In this document: piece by piece, positions 32,397 to 41,979 of the stretch
Numbering within the stretch: position 1 is the stretch's first letter
How the letters are laid out: every line of letters starts with the position of its first letter
NCBI RefSeq assembly: GCF_047501465.1
Contig: NZ_JAZDRL010000002.1
Location: 682,001 to 746,000 of the forward strand
Direction: 5' to 3'
Source of the DNA: Pseudochelatococcus sp047501465
Lineage (GTDB): Bacteria; Pseudomonadota; Alphaproteobacteria; Rhizobiales; Beijerinckiaceae
Length of the DNA: 64,000 bases
The notes under the pieces: model-generated
Told to the model about the DNA's origin: nothing
The model's input: the letters and a program-made list of their open reading frames with translations, nothing else
The model's database searches: none
Position numbers and translations under genes: made by a program

Positions 32397-33821
32397 ATGA
32401 CGTGCACGACATTTGCAAAATTACGCAAGGCAGCGGTAAGTGCTGCGCTGCTGGCGTCATCGTTTGTCCTCACATTGACGGCCTCTGCCCATGCTGGTCC
32501 CGCACTGTTGCTTGATGCTGGCACCGGGCGCGTTCTCTATGAAGAGCAAGCTGGCGAGCCGTGGTATCCCGCATCTGTCACCAAATTAATGACCACGTAT
32601 CTGGTGCTTAAGGAAGTGCAAGAAGGACGGCTTTCGCTTGATAGCCCACTCACGGTTTCTGTGAATGCGGCGAAAACGCAGCCATCCAAAATGGGCTTTT
32701 TGCCTGGCACTGTGCTGACTATCGATAACGCACTCAAAATGATGCTGGTGAAGTCCGCCAATGATCTGGCTGTTGTGCTGGCAGAAGGTGTCGCCGGCAG
32801 TGTGGATGGCTTTGCGGCCGCTATGAATGTTGAAGCGCGTCGGCTTGGTATGAACACCAGCTACTTCACTAATCCGCATGGTCTGCCGGATCCCCGTCAA
32901 CGTGTTTCCGCGCGTGATCTGGCCATATTGGCGCAGGCACTGCTGCATGATTTTCCGCAGTATCGGTCTTATTATGGTATCGGTGGTGTGCAGCTGGGCG
33001 ATAAGATATATCAGAATACGAATGGGCTGATCGGTCGTTATCCTGGTGCTGAGGGGATGAAAACCGGTTTTATTTGCGCATCTGGCTTTAACGTTGTCGC
33101 TACCGCCACACGTGGCAATCAGCAGCTGATCGTAGTGTTGCTGGGCGAGCGTAATGCCACCGCGCGTACAATCCGTGCAGCGCAGCTTTTTGATATGGGC
33201 TTTTCCGGACGTCTGACCGGCACACGCCAGCTGGAGGAAATTCCCTTCGTTAGCGAAGGAACAGCGCCCGATATACGCGAAATGGTCTGCGGCAAGAATC
33301 GCAACAATCTTGCAGATGATGACAATGCGCCAGTGCATGCCAGTGCAGGTGATGACTCCTCAGCACTTGCTTTTCTGACCAGCGCTAGTCAGCCAGCATT
33401 CACACGCATTGCAGGTGACAGACCGGGTACTTTGATCAAGCGTGCAGAAATGGCGCCGGTTCCAGTGTTCACTTTGCTCACACCGAAGGTGCAGGTTGTA
33501 GCAAAACCAGCTGCGAATAGCTCCAATGCAAAGACAGCCATGGGGAAGACATCTGCGGGCAAAACATCTTTGGGCAAGAAAACCGGCACTGCGAAATTAC
33601 CTGATACGGCGAAAGCCTTTGTGGCAACAGAAGCAACACCCGCAGGGTTATCAGGCTCAGCGCCTGTCGTTCTGCAACGCGTGATAAAGCCCCGTCCTGA
33701 TAAGAAAAATGCCAGCAAGACTACCACCACCAAGTCTGCCACAGGCAAGCAAGCGGCAACCAAACAATCAGCAGCTTCAAAGGGCAAGGCAAAGAGCCAG
33801 ATGCCTCCGCCTCGGCAATGA
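32397..33821 (+). CDS. D-alanyl-D-alanine carboxypeptidase (PBP5/DacA family)
   Basis: This serine D,D-carboxypeptidase trims pentapeptides in peptidoglycan. All three penicillin-binding motifs are visible: SxxK in 'PASVTKLMTTYLVL', SxN in 'VKSANDLAVVLAEG', and KTG in 'MKTGFICASG'. A signal peptide ends at 'ASAHAG'. ATG 32397 (474 residues) gives a normal n-region; an upstream ATG at 32349 is possible. The C-terminal 150 residues are Lys/Thr/Ser/Ala-rich and low in complexity, replacing the usual amphipathic anchor helix, so this tail may bind the wall or membrane by charge. Confidence 0.92.
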   Translation: MTCTTFAKLRKAAVSAALLASSFVLTLTASAHAGPALLLDAGTGRVLYEEQAGEPWYPASVTKLMTTYLVLKEVQEGRLSLDSPLTVSVNAAKTQPSKMGFLPGTVLTIDNALKMMLVKSANDLAVVLAEGVAGSVDGFAAAMNVEARRLGMNTSYFTNPHGLPDPRQRVSARDLAILAQALLHDFPQYRSYYGIGGVQLGDKIYQNTNGLIGRYPGAEGMKTGFICASGFNVVATATRGNQQLIVVLLGERNATARTIRAAQLFDMGFSGRLTGTRQLEEIPFVSEGTAPDIREMVCGKNRNNLADDDNAPVHASAGDDSSALAFLTSASQPAFTRIAGDRPGTLIKRAEMAPVPVFTLLTPKVQVVAKPAANSSNAKTAMGKTSAGKTSLGKKTGTAKLPDTAKAFVATEATPAGLSGSAPVVLQRVIKPRPDKKNASKTTTTKSATGKQAATKQSAASKGKAKSQMPPPRQ

Positions 33822-33883
33822 AATGCAGCATTAATGTGCAGATAGGTGACTGTGAGTTTTGTCAGGCTTAGATATAGTCCAAA

Positions 33884-34369
33884 CTAATCTTGATCATTGT
33901 TATGCAACTCTGGAGCAGCTTTGCTAATTGCATCAAGGATGTTACGGAGGTCTCTAAGTCTATTTTGATCGCTTACTTCTGTTTTAGTGTTGCGCCTGCA
34001 GTTATCAGCTACGCGCATTTCTGCATATACTATCAATTCTTTGATGTAGCTCTTCTGTTGCAACAGTTGCTCTAAAATACTCTTAGAGTCTTCGCTATCT
34101 GGGGATGCTTTCTTGAAGGAGTTGATTAAATCAATACTGTTATTATACGCATAAATTTCGCGAAAATGATAAGCGAACGATAGGCGTTCGTTGGGTAACG
34201 AGTCGCAATTGCTGCTCTTGAATTCAATTGTAATTGGGGGACGCCCAATTATGTTGTCGCCAGAGGCGTTAGATTGGCCGATTCCATGGGTCATGAGAAA
34301 ATGCCTATAATGTTCAGAAAGCAAAACAGTAGCTTTGACTCCGCCATTTGAAAAAGTACTTAAAATCAA
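33884..34369 (-). CDS. AT-rich hypothetical protein
   Basis: This 161-residue frame begins at a TTG with no good ribosome site; the first ATG (34294) leaves 136 residues. No family is recognised. The C-terminal half is helical with 'QQKSYIKELIVYAEMRVADNCRR'. Base use is more AT-rich than both neighbours, which suggests recent arrival, and the weak start could mean the gene is truncated. It stands between the carboxypeptidase and the CobW gene, convergent with the former. Confidence 0.5.
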   Translation of the reverse strand: MILSTFSNGGVKATVLLSEHYRHFLMTHGIGQSNASGDNIIGRPPITIEFKSSNCDSLPNERLSFAYHFREIYAYNNSIDLINSFKKASPDSEDSKSILEQLLQQKSYIKELIVYAEMRVADNCRRNTKTEVSDQNRLRDLRNILDAISKAAPELHNNDQD

Positions 34370-34559
34370 AGCTATCAGGTGCTTTAGAGATCGGCAATCT
34401 CTGTGCGGGGGAAATGGCGAGAATTAAACATTATTAAAGAAGCTGTTCGTGGTGTGAAAGAAGTGTAACGCTGCCAGCATGCCAATGTTAAGAACAAGGT
34501 AGAAGGATATAGTTGGCTTTTATGCTGGCGTATGCGTTGATGCGCCGGGAACAGAAGCG

Positions 34560-34578
34560 GGAATAATTCGCTTATTCC
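34560..34578. promoter_or_regulatory. Inverted repeat upstream of the CobW-type gene
   Basis: GGAATAA and TTATTCC arms are separated by 5 nt and lie 48 bp before the ATG. It could be an operator for a metal-responsive regulator such as Zur, but it does not match the Zur box I know, so the role is open. Confidence 0.35.
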
Positions 34579-34625
34579 GTGACTCTTGGTTTAATTTCGT
34601 TTGAATCCGCGCTAGGGCAAAATTC

Positions 34626-35774
34626 ATGAGTGACCATTCTGCACCATCGATTGTTCGTCCTTCAGGCCGCCTTCCTCCATTGCCGCTGGTGGTACTGACC
34701 GGCTTTTTAGGCGCGGGTAAGACAACACTGCTCAATCATTTACTGCAGGAGCAGGCGCTTGCAGATACGGTTGTTATCATCAATGAGTTTGGTGAAATCG
34801 GCCTTGATCATCTACTGGTTGAGACAGCGGATGAAGGATTGATGCTACTTTCGTCCGGGTGCTTGTGCTGCTCGATCCGGGGGGATCTGATTGCGACGCT
34901 TGAGGATTTGCTGCGTCGACGGGACAATGGTCGAATTACGCCATTTAAGCGGGTCATCATTGAAACTACGGGGCTGGCGGATCCGGCGCCTATTCTGCAT
35001 ACGATTATTCATCACCCTTATCTCAGCCTACGTTTTGCGCTTGATGGCGTGATCACGCTTGTCGATGCAGTAAATGGAGTTCACACGCTTGATACGCATA
35101 CGGAGGCAGTGAAGCAGGTTGCAGTAGCGGATCGGATTGTGCTGACGAAAAGTGACCTCGTAAGCGATGACACGCGCGCTCTTTCTGTCCGCCTGCGTCA
35201 ACTCAATCCAGCGGCTCCCATATTGGATGCTGCGAAAGGCGAGGCAACGGCGGCTAATCTGCTGAATGCAGGGTTATTTGATATCGAAGGAAAAATCCCT
35301 GATGTGCGCCGTTGGCTAAATGCCGAGGCCATCGAAGATGAGCATGATCACCATCACCATGGGCACCACGATCACGGCCACCATCACGTGCACCACCATG
35401 ATGTGAATAGGCATGATGAGCGTATTCGCGCTTTTTGCCTTTCTACAGATAAGCCAATTGGGCGTGGGCGCTTTGATGCGTTTCTTGAGCTGCTTCGCTC
35501 GGCGCACGGCCCAAATTTATTGAGGGTCAAAGGCATTGTGAAGCTGGCGGATGACCTTGATCATCCTGTTATCGTCCAGGGCGTGCAGCACCTGTTCCAC
35601 CCGCCAATGACCTTGCCCGCATGGCCAGACGCCGACCACACAACCAAGCTTGTGTTTATCCTGTGCGATCTTGATGAGAGTTTTGTGCGTCGACTATGGG
35701 GGGCTTTCAATGGCGAACTTGCAGTCGATATGCCGGATGCCGCTGCTTTAACGAACAATCCTTTGGCTTTTTAA
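34626..35774 (+). CDS. CobW/COG0523 GTPase, putative zinc metallochaperone
   Basis: This 382-residue G3E-family P-loop GTPase has Walker A 'GFLGAGKTTLLNHLL' (GAGKTT at 29-34), the metal-binding 'SGCLCCSIRGDL' (CLCC at 79-82) and a His/Asp-rich loop at about 238-263 typical of zinc-handling members. The C-terminal CobW domain follows ('RVKGIVKL', 'VQGVQHLFHPP'). Such proteins move zinc, cobalt or other metals to target enzymes. The inverted repeat upstream and the His loop favour zinc. It is convergent with holA, their stops being 10 bp apart. Confidence 0.88.
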   Translation: MSDHSAPSIVRPSGRLPPLPLVVLTGFLGAGKTTLLNHLLQEQALADTVVIINEFGEIGLDHLLVETADEGLMLLSSGCLCCSIRGDLIATLEDLLRRRDNGRITPFKRVIIETTGLADPAPILHTIIHHPYLSLRFALDGVITLVDAVNGVHTLDTHTEAVKQVAVADRIVLTKSDLVSDDTRALSVRLRQLNPAAPILDAAKGEATAANLLNAGLFDIEGKIPDVRRWLNAEAIEDEHDHHHHGHHDHGHHHVHHHDVNRHDERIRAFCLSTDKPIGRGRFDAFLELLRSAHGPNLLRVKGIVKLADDLDHPVIVQGVQHLFHPPMTLPAWPDADHTTKLVFILCDLDESFVRRLWGAFNGELAVDMPDAAALTNNPLAF

Positions 35775-35783
35775 GGACTCGGC

Positions 35784-36821
35784 TTATCCACGTGCTGCGG
35801 CGCGCTTTGCTCCTAGGGCTATGTTCCACAGTGCTTTTTGTGCGAGTTCGGATGCAAGAGCTGCATTGCGGCGGGTGGTTCCCATCGCCGTGCCCAGATC
35901 ACGCACGGCGCGTGTCAGGTTGGCGCTTGTCCATAAGCGTAGTTGACGCTCGACAGTGGTTTTGCGCTTGAAATGCAGGGCGCGCATGCTCTCTACCGCT
36001 GATGATGGTGAGCCATTGTTTGCTTCAATATTGTTGCGTGCGGGCAAGAGCATCATACCATGGCGCAGGACGAAACCAAGCAACACACTGGCATCAAACC
36101 CCTCACGCATCAGGCGTGTGAAAGAATGATCGAGCGCGACAAGATCGCCGCCAAATGCTGAATCCACCACTGCATCCAACGCCATCGCAGACACATCGCC
36201 AACAACTGCATGGACATCCACGAGCGTGATTTCGCCCTGTCCATGAGCATAAAGCGCGAGCTTCTCAATTTCCGCGCGGCTTGCAACACGGTCGCCGCCG
36301 AGCAAGGATACCAGCACATTGCGTGCATCGCGCTCAATCGTCAGGCCATGTTCCCGCAGGGTGTTATCGACAAGCCCGGCAATATCGCGCGCACCATCCG
36401 CGTAGCAAGGGATGGCAAGCGCTGCACCAGAACGCTCACATAACGTGCGCAATGGCGAAGAGCGCTGCAAATCACCCGCTTCCACAATAACAACTGCATC
36501 TTGCGGCGGGGTGGCCAGCAACGGCGTTAGCGCAGGGGCCAGATTGCGTGAAGTTGCGCTGATGCGAATGGCGCGTCGCCCGCCGAACAGACCGATGGTG
36601 TTAGCTTCATCCAACAGACGCAGCGGATCGGAAGCCACATCATCGCCTTCAAGCCGCACCATCTGAAACGGGTCTGCCGGATCAGTAACGGCCGATTCCG
36701 CTAACCGCTTTGCGCGCTCGGACACGAGGCCAGTGTCGGGGCCATAAACCAGAAACACAACCGCTTTCGGGTCTGGCCTTGCCAGAACACGCTCTACGTC
36801 ACCTGCTTTAACCGCAACCAT
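35784..36821 (-). CDS. holA: DNA polymerase III subunit delta
   Basis: This 345-residue protein has the HolA pattern 'VFLVYGPDTGLVSERAKRLAE' at the N-terminus, 'VVIVEAGDLQRSSPLRTLCE' in the middle, and 'SLLGGDRVASRAEIEKLALYA' in the third domain. Delta opens the beta clamp in the clamp loader. It is 6 bp after lptE in the leuS-lptE-holA operon, the standard alphaproteobacterial order. Confidence 0.94.
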   Translation of the reverse strand: MVAVKAGDVERVLARPDPKAVVFLVYGPDTGLVSERAKRLAESAVTDPADPFQMVRLEGDDVASDPLRLLDEANTIGLFGGRRAIRISATSRNLAPALTPLLATPPQDAVVIVEAGDLQRSSPLRTLCERSGAALAIPCYADGARDIAGLVDNTLREHGLTIERDARNVLVSLLGGDRVASRAEIEKLALYAHGQGEITLVDVHAVVGDVSAMALDAVVDSAFGGDLVALDHSFTRLMREGFDASVLLGFVLRHGMMLLPARNNIEANNGSPSSAVESMRALHFKRKTTVERQLRLWTSANLTRAVRDLGTAMGTTRRNAALASELAQKALWNIALGAKRAAARG

Positions 36822-36827
36822 GACCGA

Positions 36828-37373
36828 TTAACGCCCCGAGGCAAATTTAGCGGCGATGCGTGTGTGGATCTGATCGGCCAACGCCTTCGACACACGGATC
36901 TGCGCATCACGTGCCGCGCGCAACGCTGCAAAGCGTTGTGGCGTGCGATCATACGCAGATGATGCGATGGCTTGGCTTTCGTAAATCGCCTTGCCGCCAC
37001 CAATCGGTACCAGTTTGAAACCGGCTTTACCCGTCAGTAGTGCCGCTTCTGCATTACCGGTGGAGGTGTTGATGATGGTCGATGCAACCGACTCCGTTAC
37101 CGTCACCTCAAGCCGGAATTGCTTGTCGACTTCCTCTGGCGAGCCCCCGTTCATGCGGTAGGTGAGCTCCGTCTGCGTATAATATGCAAGGCGTGCATTA
37201 TCGCGGCTGCCGGGATTGATGGTGGCCACTTCGATGGCGGCCAGTTGGTCCTGAATCGAAACACCACTGGCAGAGACGCCATAAAGCGGCCGGAAGCAGC
37301 CCCCCAGAAGGGAAGCCGCCAGGACAACAACCGCCAGGCGCGGCAATAGACCGAATTTATCAGATGACCACAT
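36828..37373 (-). CDS. lptE: LPS assembly lipoprotein LptE
   Basis: This 181-residue lipoprotein has a type II signal peptide with the lipobox 'LLGGCFRPLYG' (Cys near residue 24) and the LptE-type 'YYTQTELTYRMNGG' core. It holds the LptD barrel in the outer membrane for LPS export. The ATG at 37373 lies inside the leuS 3' end (14-bp overlap), giving translational coupling. The longer open frame to 37520 is antisense overlap of LeuS and not real. Confidence 0.88.
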   Translation of the reverse strand: MWSSDKFGLLPRLAVVVLAASLLGGCFRPLYGVSASGVSIQDQLAAIEVATINPGSRDNARLAYYTQTELTYRMNGGSPEEVDKQFRLEVTVTESVASTIINTSTGNAEAALLTGKAGFKLVPIGGGKAIYESQAIASSAYDRTPQRFAALRAARDAQIRVSKALADQIHTRIAAKFASGR

Positions 37374-39999
37374 TGACGATCCTCTGGGGCACGATAATGA
37401 TTTTACGCGCGGGCTTGCCTTCCATCGCACGCTGCACGCCTTCATGCGCGAGGGCCGCTGCTTCGATGCTGGCCTGATCGGCATCGCGCGCCACTTCAAT
37501 ATCAGCGCGCTTCTTGCCATTAACCTGCACAGGCAGCGAGATCACATCTTCTATTGTCAGTGCGCGATCCGCAACAGGCCATGGTGCTTGCGCTATCAGC
37601 CCCTCATGGCCCAACACCTTCCAGCACTCTTCGGCCAGATGCGGCATCATTGGAGCGGCTGTTTGCGCCAGGAAGCTTGCTGCCTCATGTGCTGCTGCCT
37701 TGAGCGCCGCACTGGCACCAGCCTTGCGGGCGGGAACAAGTACATCTTGCAGGGCATTGGCGAGCTCATAAATCTGCGCTACCGCGCGGTTAAACCGCAG
37801 TCGATCAATGCTTTCTTCAACGCCGATCAACGTGCGATGAGCAACCTTGCGCAGGGTTTGCACCCCTTGCTCATCGACAACGCCGTCAGTTGCCTTGAGG
37901 TTTGCAGCCTCCTGCACCAGGCGCCACAGCCGCTGGACAAAACGGTGTGCGCCTTGCACGCCCTCTTCAGTCCAGATCACGTCACGTTCTGGCGGCGAAT
38001 CGGAGAGCATGAACCAGCGTGCTGTATCCGCGCCGAAAGTCTCAATGATCTCATCAGGGTCGATGACGTTCTTTTTTGACTTCGACATCTTCTCGATGGA
38101 ACCGATCTCAATCGGCTCACCGGTCGTGATATGGAACGCGCGACGATGTGCTTCCGTGTCGCCTGCTTCAAAGCGCACATGCGCTGGCTCAACCCAGGCT
38201 TTGTTGGCATCACGATATGTCTCGTGCACCACCATGCCCTGCGTAAACAGGCCAGCGAATGGCTCGTTTACCGATGTATGTCCCGTCGCAGACATTGCGC
38301 GCGTGAAGAAGCGCGAATAGAGCAGATGCAAGATCGCGTGTTCGATACCACCGATATACTGATCCACCGGCAACCAGTGGTTGGCTGCAGCAGGATTGGT
38401 TGGTGCGTTTTCATTCCGCGGGTCGGTGAAGCGGGCAAAATACCATGACGAATCGACGAATGTATCCATCGTATCGGTTTCGCGCCGCGCATCACTGCCG
38501 CACTGCGGGCAGGCAACATGCTTCCATGTGCTATGGCGATCAAGCGGGTTGCCGGGCACATCGAATGTCACATCCTCCGGCAGCGTCACTGGCAAGTCGG
38601 CATCGGGAACCGCGACTGGGCCGCAGGTAGCACAATGGATGATCGGGATCGGGCAGCCCCAGTAGCGTTGGCGCGAAATACCCCAGTCACGCAAGCGGAA
38701 ATTCACCTTGCGTGCAGCCACGGGGGCGCCGTTGCGCATTTCTTTCTCAAGGCGTGCGGCCACTTCTTCCTTGGCATCAGCAATGCTCATGCCATCGAGG
38801 AAGCGTGAGTTGATCAGCACGCCATCATCAGTAAAGGCTGTATCAGTGATGACAAGCGTTGCCGGATCGGTGCCAGGCGGGCAGACAACGGGCGTGTTGC
38901 CGAGACCATAAGCATTGGAGAACTCAAGATCGCGTTGATCATGCGCAGGGCAGCCGAAAACCGCACCCGTGCCATAATCCATCAGCACGAAGTTCGCGAC
39001 ATAAACAGGCAGCTTCCATGATGCATCAAAGGGATGCAGCACGGAAAGGCCCGTATTGAAGCCCTTCTTTTCCGCTTTCTCAAGCGCTTCAGCGGCGGTG
39101 CCCATCTTATGGCATTCATCAATGAAGGCCGTGAGCTCAGCATTGCCATGTGCCAGTTGCTTCGCTAACGGATGGTCAGCGGAGATCGCCAGGAAGCGGG
39201 CGCCGAAAAGCGTATCTGGTCGGGTTGTGTAGACCTCAACCTCATTAAAACCTTCCGGTGCATTATCTGGATCGAGCGCAAAGCGCAGCGTCATACCCTC
39301 GGAGCGGCCAATCCAGTTGCGCTGCATGATGCGCACTTTCTCGGGCCAGCGGTCGAGCGTGTCGAGCGCATCGTGCAGATCTTGTGCGTAATCGGTGATT
39401 TTCAGAAACCATTGCGTCAGTTCGCGCTGTTCCACGAGCGCGCCAGAGCGCCAGCCGCGACCATCAATCACTTGCTCATTGGCAAGAACGGTGTGATCAA
39501 CGGGATCCCAGTTCACCTTCGCTGTTTTACGATCAACAAGACCGCCCTTCAGAAAATCGAGGAACAGTTTCTGCTGATGCTTATAATAGGAGGGGTCGCA
39601 GGTCGCGAATTCGCGGCTCCAGTCAAGTGAAAGTCCCATGGATTGCAGTTGCTTGCGCATGGAAGCGATATTGGCATAGGTCCATGTGGCCGGATGTACG
39701 TTATTGGCCATAGCGGCGTTTTCAGCCGGCATGCCGAATGCATCCCACCCCATGGGGTGCAGCACATTGAAGCCTTTGGCCCGCTTGAAGCGCGCCACCA
39801 CATCGCCCATGGCGTAGTTGCGCACGTGGCCCATATGGATGCGGCCAGACGGATACGGAAACATCTCAAGCACATAGTATGGCGGGCGCGAATCATCGTT
39901 CGCTGTCTGGAAAAGCTTCTTGGCCTCCCATACCTCGCGCCATTTTGGCTCTACATCCTTGGGATTATAACGTTCCGTATTGACTGGGTCCGCACTCAT
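37360..39999 (-). CDS. leuS: Leucyl-tRNA synthetase
   Basis: This 879-residue class I synthetase charges tRNA-Leu. The HIGH motif appears as 'PYPSGRIHMGHVRNYAMGD' and KMSKS as 'EKMSKSKKNVIDPDE'. The CP1 editing domain with 'TRPDTLFGARFLAIS' is intact, and a 'CPQCGSDARRETDTMDTFVD' zinc element is present. Length is normal. It heads the leuS-lptE-holA operon. Confidence 0.97.
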   Translation of the reverse strand: MSADPVNTERYNPKDVEPKWREVWEAKKLFQTANDDSRPPYYVLEMFPYPSGRIHMGHVRNYAMGDVVARFKRAKGFNVLHPMGWDAFGMPAENAAMANNVHPATWTYANIASMRKQLQSMGLSLDWSREFATCDPSYYKHQQKLFLDFLKGGLVDRKTAKVNWDPVDHTVLANEQVIDGRGWRSGALVEQRELTQWFLKITDYAQDLHDALDTLDRWPEKVRIMQRNWIGRSEGMTLRFALDPDNAPEGFNEVEVYTTRPDTLFGARFLAISADHPLAKQLAHGNAELTAFIDECHKMGTAAEALEKAEKKGFNTGLSVLHPFDASWKLPVYVANFVLMDYGTGAVFGCPAHDQRDLEFSNAYGLGNTPVVCPPGTDPATLVITDTAFTDDGVLINSRFLDGMSIADAKEEVAARLEKEMRNGAPVAARKVNFRLRDWGISRQRYWGCPIPIIHCATCGPVAVPDADLPVTLPEDVTFDVPGNPLDRHSTWKHVACPQCGSDARRETDTMDTFVDSSWYFARFTDPRNENAPTNPAAANHWLPVDQYIGGIEHAILHLLYSRFFTRAMSATGHTSVNEPFAGLFTQGMVVHETYRDANKAWVEPAHVRFEAGDTEAHRRAFHITTGEPIEIGSIEKMSKSKKNVIDPDEIIETFGADTARWFMLSDSPPERDVIWTEEGVQGAHRFVQRLWRLVQEAANLKATDGVVDEQGVQTLRKVAHRTLIGVEESIDRLRFNRAVAQIYELANALQDVLVPARKAGASAALKAAAHEAASFLAQTAAPMMPHLAEECWKVLGHEGLIAQAPWPVADRALTIEDVISLPVQVNGKKRADIEVARDADQASIEAAALAHEGVQRAMEGKPARKIIIVPQRIVNVVI

Positions 40000-40486
40000 G
40001 ATCTTGCTATCTGATATCCGCTATCGCAAATCGGCATTAGAGATGTGTTGATATTCGCGCCATATTGGCCTGCAAATAGCAGTTTTCTTCGCTTCCGGTG
40101 CTTATGGACATAAGTCCACTTGGCTCCAGCTCTCGATAACTACCATTTCGGTTCACTCTATCGCGAATCTCAATGCATCCTAGCCTACACACCGCGAAAA
40201 ACACAGCGAGCCGCGCTGCTCACGGAGCAGGCAGTCGCACACTTGGGCAGGACTAGGGCACGAATGAACGAGGCCGTCAACGTTTGTACGTACTATCGCT
40301 GGCTGAAAACCCAAGCTTGTGGTGTTGAGCATTGTAATAATTGAGCGTGCGCCTGCATAAAATCATCGATTCCAGACACCCATCGTCGAATCACAATTAG
40401 GATGGGGCTTAATCATGACGTTGGCTGTTGCGTTCCGCCGCATAGAGGATAACAACGGGGCAATCTAAGATGTTTTAAAGGCAAAT
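40000..40486. other. Non-coding gap between leuS and the YggS-type gene
   Basis: This 487-bp gap separates two divergent genes, so it should hold both promoters. A 74-codon open frame on the plus strand (40120-40344) ends in a 'TYYRWLKTQACG' segment that faintly recalls IS3 OrfA proteins, but nothing else supports it. No RNA gene was recognised. Confidence 0.4.
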
Positions 40487-41203
40487 ATGATGATGTCAGA
40501 AAAGGGATCAACAGAGGGTGTGGAAAGCAATACCGCTTTCCATCTTGCCTCTGTGCGCGCTGCGATTGTTCGCTCAGCGCAGGAAGAGGGGCGCAATCCA
40601 AATGATGTAACCCTGATTGCAGTCTCCAAAACCTTTGAGGCTGAAGCGATTCGTCCAGTGCTGCTGGCAGGTCAGCGGGAGTTTGGAGAGAATCGCGTGC
40701 AGGAAGCAAAGGCGAAGTGGCCTGCATTAAAAGAAGAATTTCCCGATGTCCGCTTGCATCTGATTGGGCCATTGCAATCAAATAAGGTGCGTGAAGCTGT
40801 CGCACTTTTTGATGTGATTCATTCGGTGGATAGGGTTTCGTTAGTACGTGAATTGGCTCAAGCACAGGCGAATCTCGGTGTTGAGCGCATGCCTGAACTT
40901 TTCGTGCAGATTAACACAGGCGAAGAGCCGCAAAAGGCTGGCGTTGCACCGCAATTTGCCGATGCCTTTATCCGCGAATGCCGTGAGGAGTATGGCCTGT
41001 TAATCACGGGTTTAATGTGTATTCCACCTGCCAATGATCCACCATCACCACATTTTGCGTTGTTGAATAAAATAGCAAAGCGCAATGATATCAGAAGTTT
41101 ATCAATGGGCATGAGCGCTGATTTCGAACAGGCAATAATGCTGGGTGCCACTCATGTGCGCATTGGCTCGGCTATCTTTGGGGGCCGTAGCGCTGGCATG
41201 TGA
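40487..41203 (+). CDS. YggS/PROSC-type PLP homeostasis protein
   Basis: This 238-residue PLP-binding protein of the YggS family has the PLP-lysine strand 'VTLIAVSKTFEAEAIRPVL', then 'GENRVQEAKAKWP', 'LHLIGPLQSNK' and the C-terminal 'LSMGMSADFEQAI...THVRIGSAIFG'. It buffers free pyridoxal phosphate. The family is near universal. It stands alone upstream of the ATP synthase operon. Confidence 0.92.
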   Translation: MMMSEKGSTEGVESNTAFHLASVRAAIVRSAQEEGRNPNDVTLIAVSKTFEAEAIRPVLLAGQREFGENRVQEAKAKWPALKEEFPDVRLHLIGPLQSNKVREAVALFDVIHSVDRVSLVRELAQAQANLGVERMPELFVQINTGEEPQKAGVAPQFADAFIRECREEYGLLITGLMCIPPANDPPSPHFALLNKIAKRNDIRSLSMGMSADFEQAIMLGATHVRIGSAIFGGRSAGM

Positions 41204-41415
41204 TATCGAGAAAGACGTGGCCGGTATGCAACTTGATTATCAGATTGTGACATGCCGGGTTGCGTGTGGCTCAAGCCTATGTTAGGGCACCCCCAACGTA
41301 TGGGAAAGCAGACAGCGTTCCCATTCTCATCACAGAGTTTTATGTACGAGTGGGTATGTGCTGTGGCCAGTTTGGCCAGTTGCGCCATGCCCCTCGATAA
41401 CCCGGAGAGAGGCCC

Positions 41416-41979
41416 GTGTCACAAGGCGGATCGATCGTTTCCGGCGTCGCGGGACGCTATGCCACCGCGCTTTTCGAGCTGGCAGTGGACGAAAAGAGCG
41501 TTGACGCCGTTAGTGCCGACCTTGATCGGTTCGAGGCCCTTATCGCCGAAAGCGATGATTTGGCACGTCTCGTACGGGTTCCGGTATTTACGGCTGAGCA
41601 GCAGTTGGCTGCAATTTCAGCGGTTTTGGCCAAGGCTGGAATTGCTGGTACGGCTGGCAACTTTATTCGGATGGTGGCGTCTAAGCGCCGCTTGTTCCTG
41701 ATCAGCCAGATTATCAAAGCTTATAAGACGTTGGTGGCAGATAGCCGCGGCGTCGTGCGGGCTGAGGTGACCGTGGCTGAAGAGCCTTCAGAGAAGGTTC
41801 TCGAAGAAATCAAAGCGGCACTGCAAGGTGCAGCAAAGGGCGGCGAGATTGTTCTCGACGTTAAGGTTGATCCCACCATTCTTGGTGGTCTCATTGTCAA
41901 GCTTGGTAGCCGCATGGTCGACGCGAGCTTGCGCTTCAAACTTAATTCTATCCGTCTCGCGTTGAAAGAGGTCGGCTGA
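41416..41979 (+). CDS. atpH: ATP synthase F1 subunit delta
   Basis: This 187-residue subunit links F1 to the peripheral stalk. The 'GRYATALFELAVDEKS' start and the C-terminal 'VDPTILGGLIVKLGSRMVDASLRFKL' are the OSCP/delta hallmarks. The start is GTG 41416 after GGAGAGAGG. It is first in atpHAGDC and overlaps atpA by TGATG. F0 genes lie elsewhere, as in other alphaproteobacteria. Confidence 0.96.
   Translation: MSQGGSIVSGVAGRYATALFELAVDEKSVDAVSADLDRFEALIAESDDLARLVRVPVFTAEQQLAAISAVLAKAGIAGTAGNFIRMVASKRRLFLISQIIKAYKTLVADSRGVVRAEVTVAEEPSEKVLEEIKAALQGAAKGGEIVLDVKVDPTILGGLIVKLGSRMVDASLRFKLNSIRLALKEVG

Noticed and set aside
40120..40344. A 74-codon frame with a 'TYYRWLKTQACG' segment recalling IS3 OrfA
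   Set aside because: The match is short, there is no ribosome site, and no OrfB or ends were found.
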